From Tamilnaduibacter salinus (GTDB lineage: Bacteria; Pseudomonadota; Gammaproteobacteria; Pseudomonadales; Oleiphilaceae): a stretch of DNA of 64,000 nucleotides. The notes beneath the pieces were generated by a model. That model was not told the DNA's origin, ran no database searches, and worked only from the letters and a program-made list of their open reading frames with translations. This document shows, piece after piece, positions 34,521 to 44,056 of the stretch (the first letter of the stretch is position 1; every line of letters starts with the position of its first letter). Made by a program: the position numbers and the translations under genes. The stretch is taken from the NCBI RefSeq assembly GCF_003096655.1, contig NZ_QEKQ01000002.1, positions 186,001-250,000 on the forward strand. The letters are read 5' to 3'.

Positions 34521-35996
34521 ATGCTGGCTTCCCCGACCGTCCGCGTTACGCTGATTGTCACCGTCGTCGGAATCCTTTGTGCGTTTCTGGGAGACCTGGC
34601 CATCACAACGGTCAATCCCTGGCAGGATCTGAAGGACCTGTTCCTGGGCGTTGTGACGCCGGATTTCTTCTCGATCGATCAGGTGGGGGTGGCCCTGCTG
34701 CGGACCGTGGCGTTTGCCTTTGTCGGCGTGGCGCTCGGGAGCCTTGCCGGATTCCTCCTGTCACTGGTATTCGGCTCACGAGTGATCCGGATCGGATGTG
34801 CGTTCGTCCGGGCCATCCATGAGCTGTTCTGGGCACTGATCTTCCTGCAGTTCTTTGGCTTTCACCCGCTGACGGGGGTGTTGGCCATTGCGATTCCCTA
34901 CGCCGGCATTTTCGCAAAAGTGTACTCGGAAATTCTGGAAGAGAATGACCCCACACCGGAACGGGTCCTGCCAGAGGGAACCGGTCGGCTTGCCCGCTTT
35001 CTGTACGCGCGGATACCCGACGCATTACCCCATCTTGTCACATACACCTCGTATCGGCTGGAGTGTGGCCTGCGGTCGAGTGCCATTCTGGGCTTCGTTG
35101 GTCTGCCAACCCTGGGATTCTATCTGGAATCCTCCTTCTCTCAAGGCTATTACTCGGAAGTCGGCGCCATTCTGATTCTGTTCTACGTTCTGATCGCAAC
35201 GCTGCGGCACTGGGCCCGCCCGCGGTTGATCCCCGCCTATCTGGTTGCTGCGCCTTTTTTTCTTGGCGATGGTCTGCCCATCGTCTGGGGGAATGTCAGC
35301 CGTTTCTTTACACAGGACATTGTGCCCGCCCCGATCCGGGACGGTGACGGGCTGGGGGCTCTCGGGGACTGGCTCACCCAGCTTCTTCTCAATGAGGCGC
35401 TGCCCGGCATCTGGAACACGTTGTTGCTGACCCAGATCGCCCTGGTCTGCACCGGGCTGGTGACACTGATCGCCTTTCCGCTGATCTCCCGGCATTTCGG
35501 GAACCGGGTGAGCCGTGGTGGCGGGCATGTGCTTCTGGTCATCGCCCGTTCCACACCGGAATACATGCTGGCCTATATCCTGCTGCAGCTCTGGGGACCA
35601 TCCATGCTGCCGGCTGTTGTGGCGCTCGCGCTTCACAACGGCGGCATCATCGGTCACCTGATCGGACGCCGCAGCAACGAGATCCAGCTACGCCCCGACG
35701 CCCCGAGCGGCTTCAATCGGTACAGCTATGAGCTGATTCCCCGCGTTTACCCGCCCTTCCTTGCTTTTCTTTTTTACCGCTGGGAAATCATTATGCGCGA
35801 GACCGCCATTCTTGGCATCCTCGGCATCCACACACTGGGGTTTTATGTCGACAGTGCCATACAGGAAATCCGGTTTGACCGGGCGATCCTGCTGATCCTT
35901 GTCACGGCATTGCTCAATATTGCCATCGATGTCACCTCAAGGCGTGTCCGCCGCTATCTGCGCCTGCAGACACGGGTTACCTGTGAGGGCCATTGA
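34521..35996 (+). CDS. PhnE-like ABC permease with two fused transmembrane domains
   Basis: 491-residue inner-membrane protein with two copies of the PhnE-type permease unit (about 1-255 and 265-491). Each copy has an EAA-like loop: around 195 (VTYTSYRLECGLRSSAILG) and around 415 (FLFYRWEIIMRETAILG). Single-chain fusion removes the need for a permease dimer. Start at 34521 directly follows the ATPase stop codon; earlier in-frame start codons lie inside the ATPase gene. Transport of selenate or a related oxyanion is inferred from context. Confidence 0.87.
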   Translation: MLASPTVRVTLIVTVVGILCAFLGDLAITTVNPWQDLKDLFLGVVTPDFFSIDQVGVALLRTVAFAFVGVALGSLAGFLLSLVFGSRVIRIGCAFVRAIHELFWALIFLQFFGFHPLTGVLAIAIPYAGIFAKVYSEILEENDPTPERVLPEGTGRLARFLYARIPDALPHLVTYTSYRLECGLRSSAILGFVGLPTLGFYLESSFSQGYYSEVGAILILFYVLIATLRHWARPRLIPAYLVAAPFFLGDGLPIVWGNVSRFFTQDIVPAPIRDGDGLGALGDWLTQLLLNEALPGIWNTLLLTQIALVCTGLVTLIAFPLISRHFGNRVSRGGGHVLLVIARSTPEYMLAYILLQLWGPSMLPAVVALALHNGGIIGHLIGRRSNEIQLRPDAPSGFNRYSYELIPRVYPPFLAFLFYRWEIIMRETAILGILGIHTLGFYVDSAIQEIRFDRAILLILVTALLNIAIDVTSRRVRRYLRLQTRVTCEGH

Positions 35997-36062
35997 GAAG
36001 CAGTCGTGAAACGTGGATTTCACAACAATTTTACGAATGAACCGAGATTTAGCGGCCCTTGT

Positions 36063-36111
36063 CTCAGTAACATTCTGTTACCCCCGATATACTTTGTGAA
36101 ACATTACTGAG
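36063..36111. promoter_or_regulatory. Nested inverted repeats (candidate operator)
   Basis: Upstream of the gene at 36126: GTAACA-TTC-TGTTAC (36067-36081) is a perfect 6-bp-arm palindrome, and CTCAGTAA (36063-36070) is repeated inverted as TTACTGAG (36104-36111). The arrangement suggests a dimeric repressor with two operators, or a looped transcript start; the regulator is not recognised. Confidence 0.4.
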
Positions 36112-36125
36112 TAAGGGCACACTGG

Positions 36126-36734
36126 ATGCTGGACTTCGTGGTTTTGGGACTGGAAATCGGGCTGGCGCTGCTATTTCTGGTACTGGCCGGGCGCATCATC
36201 GTCTTATCGCGCCGGGATGCCGTCGCCCAGCCCTCCCGGTCCCCGTCGGATTCCCTGGCGCGACCCGCCGCAAGCTTCTGGGCGTATTTCCAGGAATCCA
36301 CGCCAGTGGAAGGGCCGGCGGCGGCCGCTCACCAATCAAAGCCCTCTTGGGAAGGGGACCTGACCGCCGCATTGCAGATCATTATGAGTATCCAGATAAC
36401 CCAGGCGCGTCACCATGAACTGGACCTGGCGACAGCGGATGGCTCGCTGAAGTCACTGGCTGCGGCCTGGGGACTCGGAGCGGCTGTCGCCCTGTCGCGC
36501 TACCACGGTGTGGATCAGGCCTCAGCCAACCGGATCGCCGTCAACCTGCTCGCACGCCGCCTGTCGGTGAGCACCCTTGCCATCGAACAGACCTTCAGCG
36601 ATCTGACCGGCAGCACCAGCCTTCTGTACTGCTATCGGATGGGGGTTGAGGGCGCCGAGTCCTGGGTCTGGGCGCGTTTCGTACCCCGGGATCGGAGCCT
36701 TTATGAGGCGATTACGGCCAACGCACTTATCTAG
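36126..36734 (+). CDS. Membrane-anchored protein of unknown function
   Basis: 202 residues: one N-terminal membrane helix (about 4-27), a Pro/Ser/Ala-rich linker to about residue 70, and a compact helical C-terminal domain (SKPSWEGDLTAALQIIMSIQ and following). No family recognised. It stands alone between the selenium transporter and the PilZ gene, with palindromes directly upstream. Real coding is likely because of length and clean start. Confidence 0.6.
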   Translation: MLDFVVLGLEIGLALLFLVLAGRIIVLSRRDAVAQPSRSPSDSLARPAASFWAYFQESTPVEGPAAAAHQSKPSWEGDLTAALQIIMSIQITQARHHELDLATADGSLKSLAAAWGLGAAVALSRYHGVDQASANRIAVNLLARRLSVSTLAIEQTFSDLTGSTSLLYCYRMGVEGAESWVWARFVPRDRSLYEAITANALI

Positions 36735-36754
36735 TGTCCCGTCTGGTTAATTCC

Positions 36755-37132
36755 CTAGGTCTGCATGCGTTCCGTCACCCGGTTATAGCGCGACAGAATA
36801 TTCTCGATACGCTCGAGACTGCTGGCCACCGGCCCTTTCAAGTCCTGGAACTCAACGCCGAAAATTGTGCCCTCGTCTCCAACACGCGAATTACGGATCG
36901 TCGCGCTGGCCTGCTCTACCGTGATATTGCCTACTTCCGTCGCCAGGTTCAGGCTGAACTGGACTCGTTGCCCCTCATCGAATTCGTGGTCGCCAACAAA
37001 CGCCATGCCCAGGCTGCTGAAATCCATGACCTGTACGTTCACCCATTCTTTCGACATAAAGCCTTTTCGAACCTGAACGCGGGCGTACATCTGGATAAAG
37101 GGCAACCGCTCCCGGCGACGACGCTCTGTCAT
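36755..37132 (-). CDS. PilZ-domain protein (c-di-GMP receptor)
   Basis: 125 residues, one PilZ domain. The two c-di-GMP motifs are both visible: an RxxxR within ERRRRERLPF at the N-terminus and DFSSLG (D/NxSxxG) near residue 38. AGGAG lies 6 bases before the ATG at 37132. It is a single-domain receptor that would signal by protein-protein contact. Nearest neighbours give no target, although two chemoreceptors in the window show the cell is motile. Confidence 0.87.
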   Translation of the reverse strand: MTERRRRERLPFIQMYARVQVRKGFMSKEWVNVQVMDFSSLGMAFVGDHEFDEGQRVQFSLNLATEVGNITVEQASATIRNSRVGDEGTIFGVEFQDLKGPVASSLERIENILSRYNRVTERMQT

Positions 37133-37342
37133 TTGGATCTCCTGATGGTGTGTGATCATCGGTAAGGCCGTGACAGCCGACACGCCATTCACTGTAGCAA
37201 ACCGCCGGAGGCCGGGCGCGGTACGAGTCACACATTTCGATAATCACGCATGGGTCTCAGTGAGTACATGGTCACCGCCCTCACCTCTCTCCAGGCCGTT
37301 TCGTATAGAATGGCGGTTTTGCCGTGCCGAGAGGAGATCAGG

Positions 37343-38265
<923 letters not shown>

Positions 38266-38269
<4 letters not shown>

Positions 38270-39027
38270 ATCTCTACGGTATCCGAGCAATCTATCGTTT
38301 CGAAATGGCCCGCATGTGGCGGACCCTGATGCAGAGCGTTGCCTCGCCGGTCATTTCCACGACGCTGTACTTTGTGGTCTTCGGCTCCGCCATCGGTTCC
38401 CGGATGGGCGACATCCAGGGCGTGAGCTATGGCGCGTTCATCATTCCCGGGCTGGTCATGCTCTCGCTGTTGATGCAAAGCATCTCCAACGCCTCGTTCG
38501 GGATTTACATGCCCAAGTTTTCCGGGACCATTTACGAAGTGCTTTCAGCGCCGGTCTCCTATCTTGAAGTGGTGATCGGGTACGTGGGCGCCGCTGCCAC
38601 CAAATCCACGATACTTGGGGTGATCATCCTGCTGACGGCCAATCTGTTCGTCGATTACTCGGTACTCCATCCCGTCTGGATGGTGGTGTTTCTGATCCTG
38701 ACCTCAATTACCTTCAGTCTGTTGGGGTTCATTATCGGGATCTGGGCGGACACATTCGAAAAGCTCCAGATTGTACCGCTGATGGTGGTCACACCCCTGG
38801 TGTTTCTCGGAGGCACCTTCTACTCCATCGATATGCTGCCCGGCTTCTGGCAGACCGTTACCCTCTTCAACCCGGTGGTGTACCTGATCAGCGGGTTTCG
38901 GTGGGCATTCTACGGCATCTCTGATGTTCACATCGGAATCAGTGTCGCCATGATTCTGCTCTTTCTCACCGCCTGTCTGGGTCTGGTTGCATGGATCTTC
39001 AAAAGCGGCTATCGACTGCGTCCGTGA
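38266..39027 (+). CDS. ABC-2 type permease (YadH-like)
   Basis: 253-residue membrane protein with six predicted helices and the ABC-2 motif region around [16 protein letters not shown]. Pairs with the preceding ATPase to form an exporter of unknown substrate, a layout like E. coli yadGH. The gene overlaps both neighbours (ATGA start; the stop TGA shares a base with the DUF192 start). Confidence 0.9.
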
Positions 39028-39560
39028 TGAGGCCCCATCGTTGGCGGCTGGCCCTCGCGCTGTTTTCTTCCAGCGTGTTGGCTGGCACCCCGCAACACTT
39101 ACCGCGCCAGCCGGCGTGTCTGGTGACCAGTGATCACATGATCCCCATTCAGGTGGAAGTGGCCATGTCACCGGACGAGCGTCAGATCGGTCTTATGGAA
39201 CGCCCGTTTTTACCGGCGACGGCCGGTATGCTGTTCCGCTACCCGGAGTCTCAGGCGGCGACCCGTGGATTCTGGATGTACAGAACACGCCTGCCGTTGG
39301 ACATCGCTTACCTTAACGAAGAGGGCGTGATCGTCAGCCTTCATCAAATGACGCCCTGCCCACCGAAAAAGGGGCGACGCTGCCCCCGTTATCCATCGGG
39401 GCGGCCTTTTTCTGCCGTGCTTGAAATGAATGAAGGGTTCTTCGGTGCTCATGAGGTCGATGTCGGAGATCAGCTCCTGCCTCCGATGACCCCACCGAGA
39501 GAACACGCCTGTCCATCGTCACGCCACGCAACGCCTCGCGGCTCGTCTGCTCAGGATTGA
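39027..39560 (+). CDS. DUF192 secreted protein
   Basis: 177 residues with a probable signal peptide (about 1-20) and one DUF192 domain: IPIQVEVAMSPDERQIGLM, GMLFRYPE, FWMYRTRLPLDIAYL. Many DUF192 proteins are small periplasmic proteins of unknown function. The start shares a base with the permease stop codon (TGATG), so it is translated with the exporter. The last 20 residues are Pro/Ser-rich and probably disordered. Confidence 0.82.
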   Translation: MRPHRWRLALALFSSSVLAGTPQHLPRQPACLVTSDHMIPIQVEVAMSPDERQIGLMERPFLPATAGMLFRYPESQAATRGFWMYRTRLPLDIAYLNEEGVIVSLHQMTPCPPKKGRRCPRYPSGRPFSAVLEMNEGFFGAHEVDVGDQLLPPMTPPREHACPSSRHATPRGSSAQD

Positions 39561-39609
39561 TGAGTTCACCCCGATGGATGACTCCTGACCCGCCTGTGCC
39601 TCCCAGGCG

Positions 39610-39636
39610 TAAAGAATTTCTTGAATCAGCCGTCTA
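39610..39636 (+). promoter_or_regulatory. FliA (sigma-28) promoter of the chemoreceptor gene
   Basis: TAAAGAAT (39610-39617), 11 bases, then GCCGTCTA (39629-39636), close to the sigma-28 consensus TAAA-N15-GCCG-ATAA. It lies 42 bases before the ATG of the chemoreceptor and oriented to transcribe it. Chemotaxis genes are classic FliA targets. Confidence 0.85.
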
Positions 39637-39678
39637 CACTGAAACGAGAATGAACAAAAAGCGCTTAAGGCCGTCATT

Positions 39679-41301
39679 ATGCTCCGTATGAAAAGTATTT
39701 CCCGCCAGGTACTGTTGATCATCCTGCTGGTTAACATCGTCGTGGCAGGCGTCGCCGGCTCCTATCTGACCTATTCACTGAGAGTCGCCGATGACTTCTC
39801 GGAGGTCACGTCCAGAGACATACAGGGTGCTCTGGAAGCCCAAGTAGTCCTCGCCAACTTCAAGACACAGGTTCAGGAATGGAAGAACGTGCTCCTTCGC
39901 GGTCATAATCGGGACGATCGGGAGAAGTACTGGTCTCAGTTCAAGGATCAAGAAGCGGTGGTTCAGGACCATGTCGAGGAAATGCTGCCGCTGATCACCG
40001 ATGAAGAATCGAAACAGCTGTTGGAGCGCTTCGCAAAGGCGCATCGCCGAATGGGCGACGCCTATCGTGAGGGCTATCAGCGCTTCGTTGATTCGGGATT
40101 TGATCACACGGCGGGTGATTCGGCGGTGAGAGGCATTGATCGGGAGCCCGCAGCGCTGATCAACGAGGCCACTCAGAGGATCGCCAAGCTCTCGCGAGAG
40201 AAGGCCAACACCCTGGAATCCAGTGCCCGCTCCAATACGATGCTCGCCGGCACCGGCCTTTTAGCGGCGGTTATCCTCGGCACGATTGTCAGCGTCGTGA
40301 TCATTAACCGCCAGGTCATTCGCCCAACGGTGGCGATTTCCTCCCAGCTCGAGCAGCTCGGTGAGGGCGATCTTGGCCAGAAGTCGACAATCCACCGAGC
40401 TGACGAGCTCGGCCGACTCGCTGACGCAGCCCGCAAGCTTCACGACTTCCTCAACGAGATTAAACAGACAACGCAAACCAACGCAGCCGATCTGGCGACG
40501 ATCAAAGAGACGATCACCACAGGCGCCCATGACATTGCTGACAAGTCGACTCAAGCGCATGAACGGATCGATCAAATGGCGGCGGCGATGAATGAAATGT
40601 CGTCAACGGCCAATGAAGTGGCACAACATGCCGCGAGTGTTTCTACGCGTGTTGATGAAACAACATCTGAAACCGGGCTGGCAGACCAGAACATCGCAAC
40701 ATCGGTCGACAGCATGGGACGGCTTTCGGAACAAATTCGTGCCACTTCGGAAACGGTCACAACACTGGCCGAGAGCAATAAAAAGGTGAGCAGCGTCATG
40801 GAGGTCATCCGGGAGATCGCAGACCAGACGAACCTGCTGGCTCTGAATGCGGCCATTGAAGCGGCACGAGCCGGTGATGCTGGCCGGGGTTTCTCAGTGG
40901 TCGCGGACGAAGTCCGTAGCCTTGCCGGGAAAACGCAGGAGGCGACCGTGGAAATCGACGCCATCGTCAGCAGCATTGCCTCCGGTTCCGAGCAAGCAAC
41001 CCAGTACATGCAGACCAGCGAATCGGTCACGGACGATTGTGTTCAGCAGGTCTCCGAGGTACAGCGGATCGTTAAAGACATTAACGAGCGTATGAGCGAG
41101 ATACGTGAAGCGACAACGCAGGTCGCCACCGCTGCGGAGGAGCAGACCAGCGTCAGCGAAGACATCAGCCAGAACATCACGGAGATTGCGAACCTTTCCG
41201 AAGACATGAGTCAGGCTTCCAAGTCGAACCTCAAGACCATACCGGAGCTTGAGGCCATGGCCTCAACGGCTAACAACCTCGCTCACCGCATTCGCGGGTA
41301 G
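39679..41301 (+). CDS. Methyl-accepting chemotaxis protein with four-helix-bundle sensor
   Basis: 540-residue chemoreceptor. TM1 (about 11-33), a helical periplasmic ligand domain of about 155 residues of the 4HB_MCP type, TM2 (about 190-212), HAMP (about 213-265) and a signalling domain with the invariant tip [20 protein letters not shown]. Ligand unknown. Its FliA promoter just upstream fits expression with the flagellar regulon. Confidence 0.92.
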   Translation: MLRMKSISRQVLLIILLVNIVVAGVAGSYLTYSLRVADDFSEVTSRDIQGALEAQVVLANFKTQVQEWKNVLLRGHNRDDREKYWSQFKDQEAVVQDHVEEMLPLITDEESKQLLERFAKAHRRMGDAYREGYQRFVDSGFDHTAGDSAVRGIDREPAALINEATQRIAKLSREKANTLESSARSNTMLAGTGLLAAVILGTIVSVVIINRQVIRPTVAISSQLEQLGEGDLGQKSTIHRADELGRLADAARKLHDFLNEIKQTTQTNAADLATIKETITTGAHDIADKSTQAHERIDQMAAAMNEMSSTANEVAQHAASVSTRVDETTSETGLADQNIATSVDSMGRLSEQIRATSETVTTLAESNKKVSSVMEVIREIADQTNLLALNAAIEAARAGDAGRGFSVVADEVRSLAGKTQEATVEIDAIVSSIASGSEQATQYMQTSESVTDDCVQQVSEVQRIVKDINERMSEIREATTQVATAAEEQTSVSEDISQNITEIANLSEDMSQASKSNLKTIPELEAMASTANNLAHRIRG

Positions 41302-41420
41302 TCCGGGGATCAAGTCCTGGCCCGGCCCTCTCAGTGGCTCACATAGCGAATGATCTGGGGGTGCCGGTCGCCTGGGGCGACCATTGGTGTTCATGAGTCC
41401 GTCATTCGGAGGAAGGCCCC

Positions 41421-41573
41421 GTGAGCAATCTCTCTGACCGTACTGAGCAGACCTGTCATGAAGTGGTCCCCGCCTGCGAGGCCATCAAGGCCTTAATGAA
41501 CCGATTCCTCTGGCCTGATGCCAGGCGTGGAAGCGCCTTAATAAAGCACTCTATCGTTTTAATAAACCGGTAA
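41421..41573 (+). CDS. Possible 50-residue small protein
   Basis: A GTG-started open frame of 50 codons preceded by a strong ribosome site GGAGGAAGG (41408-41416). The product begins MSNLSDRTEQTCHEVVPACE and has no recognised motif. It lies between the chemoreceptor and the convergent tRNA-Leu, in a 275-base stretch otherwise without a gene. Chance occurrence is quite possible. Confidence 0.28.
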   Translation: MSNLSDRTEQTCHEVVPACEAIKALMNRFLWPDARRGSALIKHSIVLINR

Positions 41574-41576
41574 ATA

Positions 41577-41661
<85 letters not shown>

Positions 41662-41681
41662 ACACACTGGCAAGGAGCCGG

Positions 41682-41710
41682 ATTGTATCGACGGGCCTGT
41701 CGGGATGCAA
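41682..41710 (-). promoter_or_regulatory. Sigma-70 promoter of tRNA-Leu
   Basis: On the minus strand TTGCAT (41705-41710) and TACAAT (41682-41687) are 17 bases apart and 21 bases before the 5' end of the tRNA. Confidence 0.6.
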
Positions 41711-41717
41711 TTCCCGC

Positions 41718-42341
41718 TCAGGCCGTCGGAGTGGCCTCCCCGGAATAGATATAGCCAGCGAACCGCGGCGCTTTCGGCAGATACCGGGTTTCCATGGCAT
41801 CGATGGTGAATCCGGCCTCGGCAATCAATCGGTGGATCGGCCGATTGAGATGGCACCCACCGGCCAGCCGTTTCCAGCCGGGCGTAAGCCGATCCTGCCA
41901 CCGCCGCACGCCAGGATCGGGCGACTGGCCATGTTCGCAGAACAGGAGCCGACCTTCCGGTCGGAGCACGCGCTTCATTTCCTTCAGTGCCTGAAACCAG
42001 TCCGGAATCGTGCACAGGGTAAACGTCAGCAGTACGGTGTCGACGCTGTTGTCCGCCAGAGGAACCGTCTCCCCAGGCAGATCAAGCCATTCAACGCGTA
42101 CAGGAGACTGCGCGAGATGGGCCGCCGCTTTGCGACGCATGCCCCTGGATGGCTCAAGGCCGTACACCAGGCTGACCTTATCGGGGTCATAGAACCCGAG
42201 GTTGATCCCGGACCCCATGCCGACTTCCAGCACCTGACCCCGAGCGTTTGGCACGATCGCCTTTCGCAGTTTCATAACCTGCCCGTTCGAGCAGGCGCAG
42301 TCGATGAGATGCGGCAGTATCCGTTCTTCATAGAAATTCAT
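41718..42341 (-). CDS. Class I SAM-dependent methyltransferase
   Basis: 207-residue Rossmann methyltransferase with SAM motif I VLEVGMGSGINLGFY (about 37-51), an acidic residue after motif II (YGLEPS), and the Methyltransf_11 motif VLLTFTLCTIPD. C-terminal region resembles UbiE/thiol or arsenite methyltransferase-like proteins (LLFCEHG). Substrate not known. Divergent from the cyd operon with a palindrome-containing spacer. Confidence 0.85.
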   Translation of the reverse strand: MNFYEERILPHLIDCACSNGQVMKLRKAIVPNARGQVLEVGMGSGINLGFYDPDKVSLVYGLEPSRGMRRKAAAHLAQSPVRVEWLDLPGETVPLADNSVDTVLLTFTLCTIPDWFQALKEMKRVLRPEGRLLFCEHGQSPDPGVRRWQDRLTPGWKRLAGGCHLNRPIHRLIAEAGFTIDAMETRYLPKAPRFAGYIYSGEATPTA

Positions 42342-42395
42342 GGGTGCTGTGCCTTCTTGCGTCTTGGGGTGTAGTACCCATTGTTTTTGTGTGGT

Positions 42396-42566
42396 TATAA
42401 GCTTATATTACTTTTGATCAGGGAGAGACGTCTCGCCTGATTGTTTGGTTCTCGTGACGGTACAACAAACACTCAAAGCCGTCAGTCGATACGTTTGATG
42501 CCCTCGCGAGCCTCGACCAGCATTTCGGGTTCGAACCCGATGCCTGACCGTTCTTCCGGATCAGGC
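42396..42566. promoter_or_regulatory. Palindrome-rich leader of the cydABDC operon
   Basis: The spacer between the divergent methyltransferase and cydA holds TATAAGCTTATA (42396-42407), a perfect 12-bp palindrome, and TCGGGTTCGAACCCGA (42525-42540), a perfect 16-bp palindrome, followed by the hairpin GCCTGA (42542-42547) / TCAGGC (42561-42566). No FNR or ArcA box is convincing. These could be operators or leader structures controlling the oxidase. Confidence 0.4.
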
Positions 42567-42611
42567 GGTGGCTTCGGGAATCGCGAGGCAACAGTCCATC
42601 GGAGGTTGGCT

Positions 42612-44054
42612 GTGGATCTCGATCCTCTCTTCCTGTCGCGACTCCAGTTCGCGTTTGTTGTCAGTTTCCATGCAATTTTCCCCGTGTTCACCATCGGTCT
42701 GGCATCGTTTATCGCGGTGCTCGAAGGGTTGGCGTACAAAACGGAGAACTCGGTATGGGTCACTCTTTCCGCTTTCTGGACCAAGGTGTTCGCGGTGGTA
42801 TTCGGCATGGGGGTGGTGTCCGGCATCGTCATGTCGTTTCAGTTCGGAACGAACTGGAGCAATTTTGCCCTTGCAACGTCCAACTTCCTTGGACCAGTGT
42901 TGAGCTATGAGGTCGTCACTGCCTTCTTCCTGGAGGCCGCGTTCCTCGGCGTACTGCTTTTCGGGCGAGACAAGGTGCCAGCGGGTGTCCATCTGTTCGC
43001 GGCTGTCATGGTCGCGCTCGGCACGTTCATTTCCTCATTCTGGATCCTCTCGGCCAACAGTTGGATGCATACTCCGGCTGGCGCGGAACTCCGGGACGGT
43101 TTCTACCACATTACCTCCTGGTCGGAAGCCATCTTCAACCCGTCTTTTCCCTACCGTTTCGCCCACATGGGGCTCGCCTCGTTTCTGACCGGCAGTTTCG
43201 TCGTCGCTGGCGTCAGCGCCTGGTATCTGCTGCTGAACCGGGAAGTCGAGGCCAACCGAAAAGCACTGTCGATGTGTCTGTGGCTGATTCTGTTCCTCGC
43301 CCCGACCCAGGCTGTCGTCGGCGATTTCCACGGCCTCAACACCCTCGAACACCAGCCGGCAAAGGTGGCGGCGATGGAAGGCAATTGGGAGACCCAATCC
43401 AACGTGCCGCTGCTGTTGTTCGCCTGGCCTGATCAGGACGCTCAGTCCAACCATTTCGAAGTCGGCATCCCCGGCCTGGCAAGCCTGATACTGACCCATG
43501 AATGGGACGGCGTCGTCCCGGGCCTAGACGCCGTGCCGGAAAACGAGCAGCCCCCGGTCGGCATCGTGTTCTGGAGCTTCCGGATTATGGTCGGGATGGG
43601 CGTGCTGATGATCATCGCCGGGCTTGTTGGCCTTGCGCTTCGTCCTGGCGGCCGTCTCTACGAGACCCGCTGGTTCCTTAATAGCCTCAGGGTGATGAGC
43701 GTCGCGCCCTTTTTGGCGGTTCTCTCGGGTTGGTTCGTGACGGAGATCGGCCGTTTCCCCTGGGTCGTCTACGGAGAGATGACACTCAGCGAAGGGCTCA
43801 CCCCGTCGCTGAGTGGCTGGATGGCGCTGGTCACGCTGATCGGGTACGCGGCCGTCTATGCCGCCGTTTTTACGGGTGGCACTTATTACCTTTTCAGAGT
43901 ACTCCAGGCCGGACTTGAGGCCAGTGTGGAAGAGTCATTCGACATCGATCATGATCGCCCGAAACGGCCCATGTCTGCCCCTCACGTTTCGTTTGAGCAT
44001 GAACCATACCCTGGTGAACAGGGTGGTAATACCAGCTATCAGGGAGGCCACTAA
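42612..44054 (+). CDS. cydA: Cytochrome bd ubiquinol oxidase subunit I (CIO/short Q-loop type)
   Basis: 480 residues. The GTG at 42612 has GGAGG at 42601-42605 and the protein then begins with the canonical MDLDPLFLSRLQFAF; an earlier ATG at 42441 would add an unlikely 57-residue tail. H20 (SFHAIFP) is a heme ligand, another heme His is in FAHMG, and the quinol-site motif GRFPW is present late in the protein. The Q-loop is short, as in cyanide-insensitive (CioA-like) oxidases. First gene of the cydABDC operon. Confidence 0.94.
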   Translation: MDLDPLFLSRLQFAFVVSFHAIFPVFTIGLASFIAVLEGLAYKTENSVWVTLSAFWTKVFAVVFGMGVVSGIVMSFQFGTNWSNFALATSNFLGPVLSYEVVTAFFLEAAFLGVLLFGRDKVPAGVHLFAAVMVALGTFISSFWILSANSWMHTPAGAELRDGFYHITSWSEAIFNPSFPYRFAHMGLASFLTGSFVVAGVSAWYLLLNREVEANRKALSMCLWLILFLAPTQAVVGDFHGLNTLEHQPAKVAAMEGNWETQSNVPLLLFAWPDQDAQSNHFEVGIPGLASLILTHEWDGVVPGLDAVPENEQPPVGIVFWSFRIMVGMGVLMIIAGLVGLALRPGGRLYETRWFLNSLRVMSVAPFLAVLSGWFVTEIGRFPWVVYGEMTLSEGLTPSLSGWMALVTLIGYAAVYAAVFTGGTYYLFRVLQAGLEASVEESFDIDHDRPKRPMSAPHVSFEHEPYPGEQGGNTSYQGGH

Positions 44055-44056
44055 TC

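Noticed and set aside
42525-42540. GGGTTCGAACCC in the cyd leader as part of a tRNA
   Set aside because: It resembles a T-arm, but no acceptor, D-arm or anticodon arm can be drawn around it.
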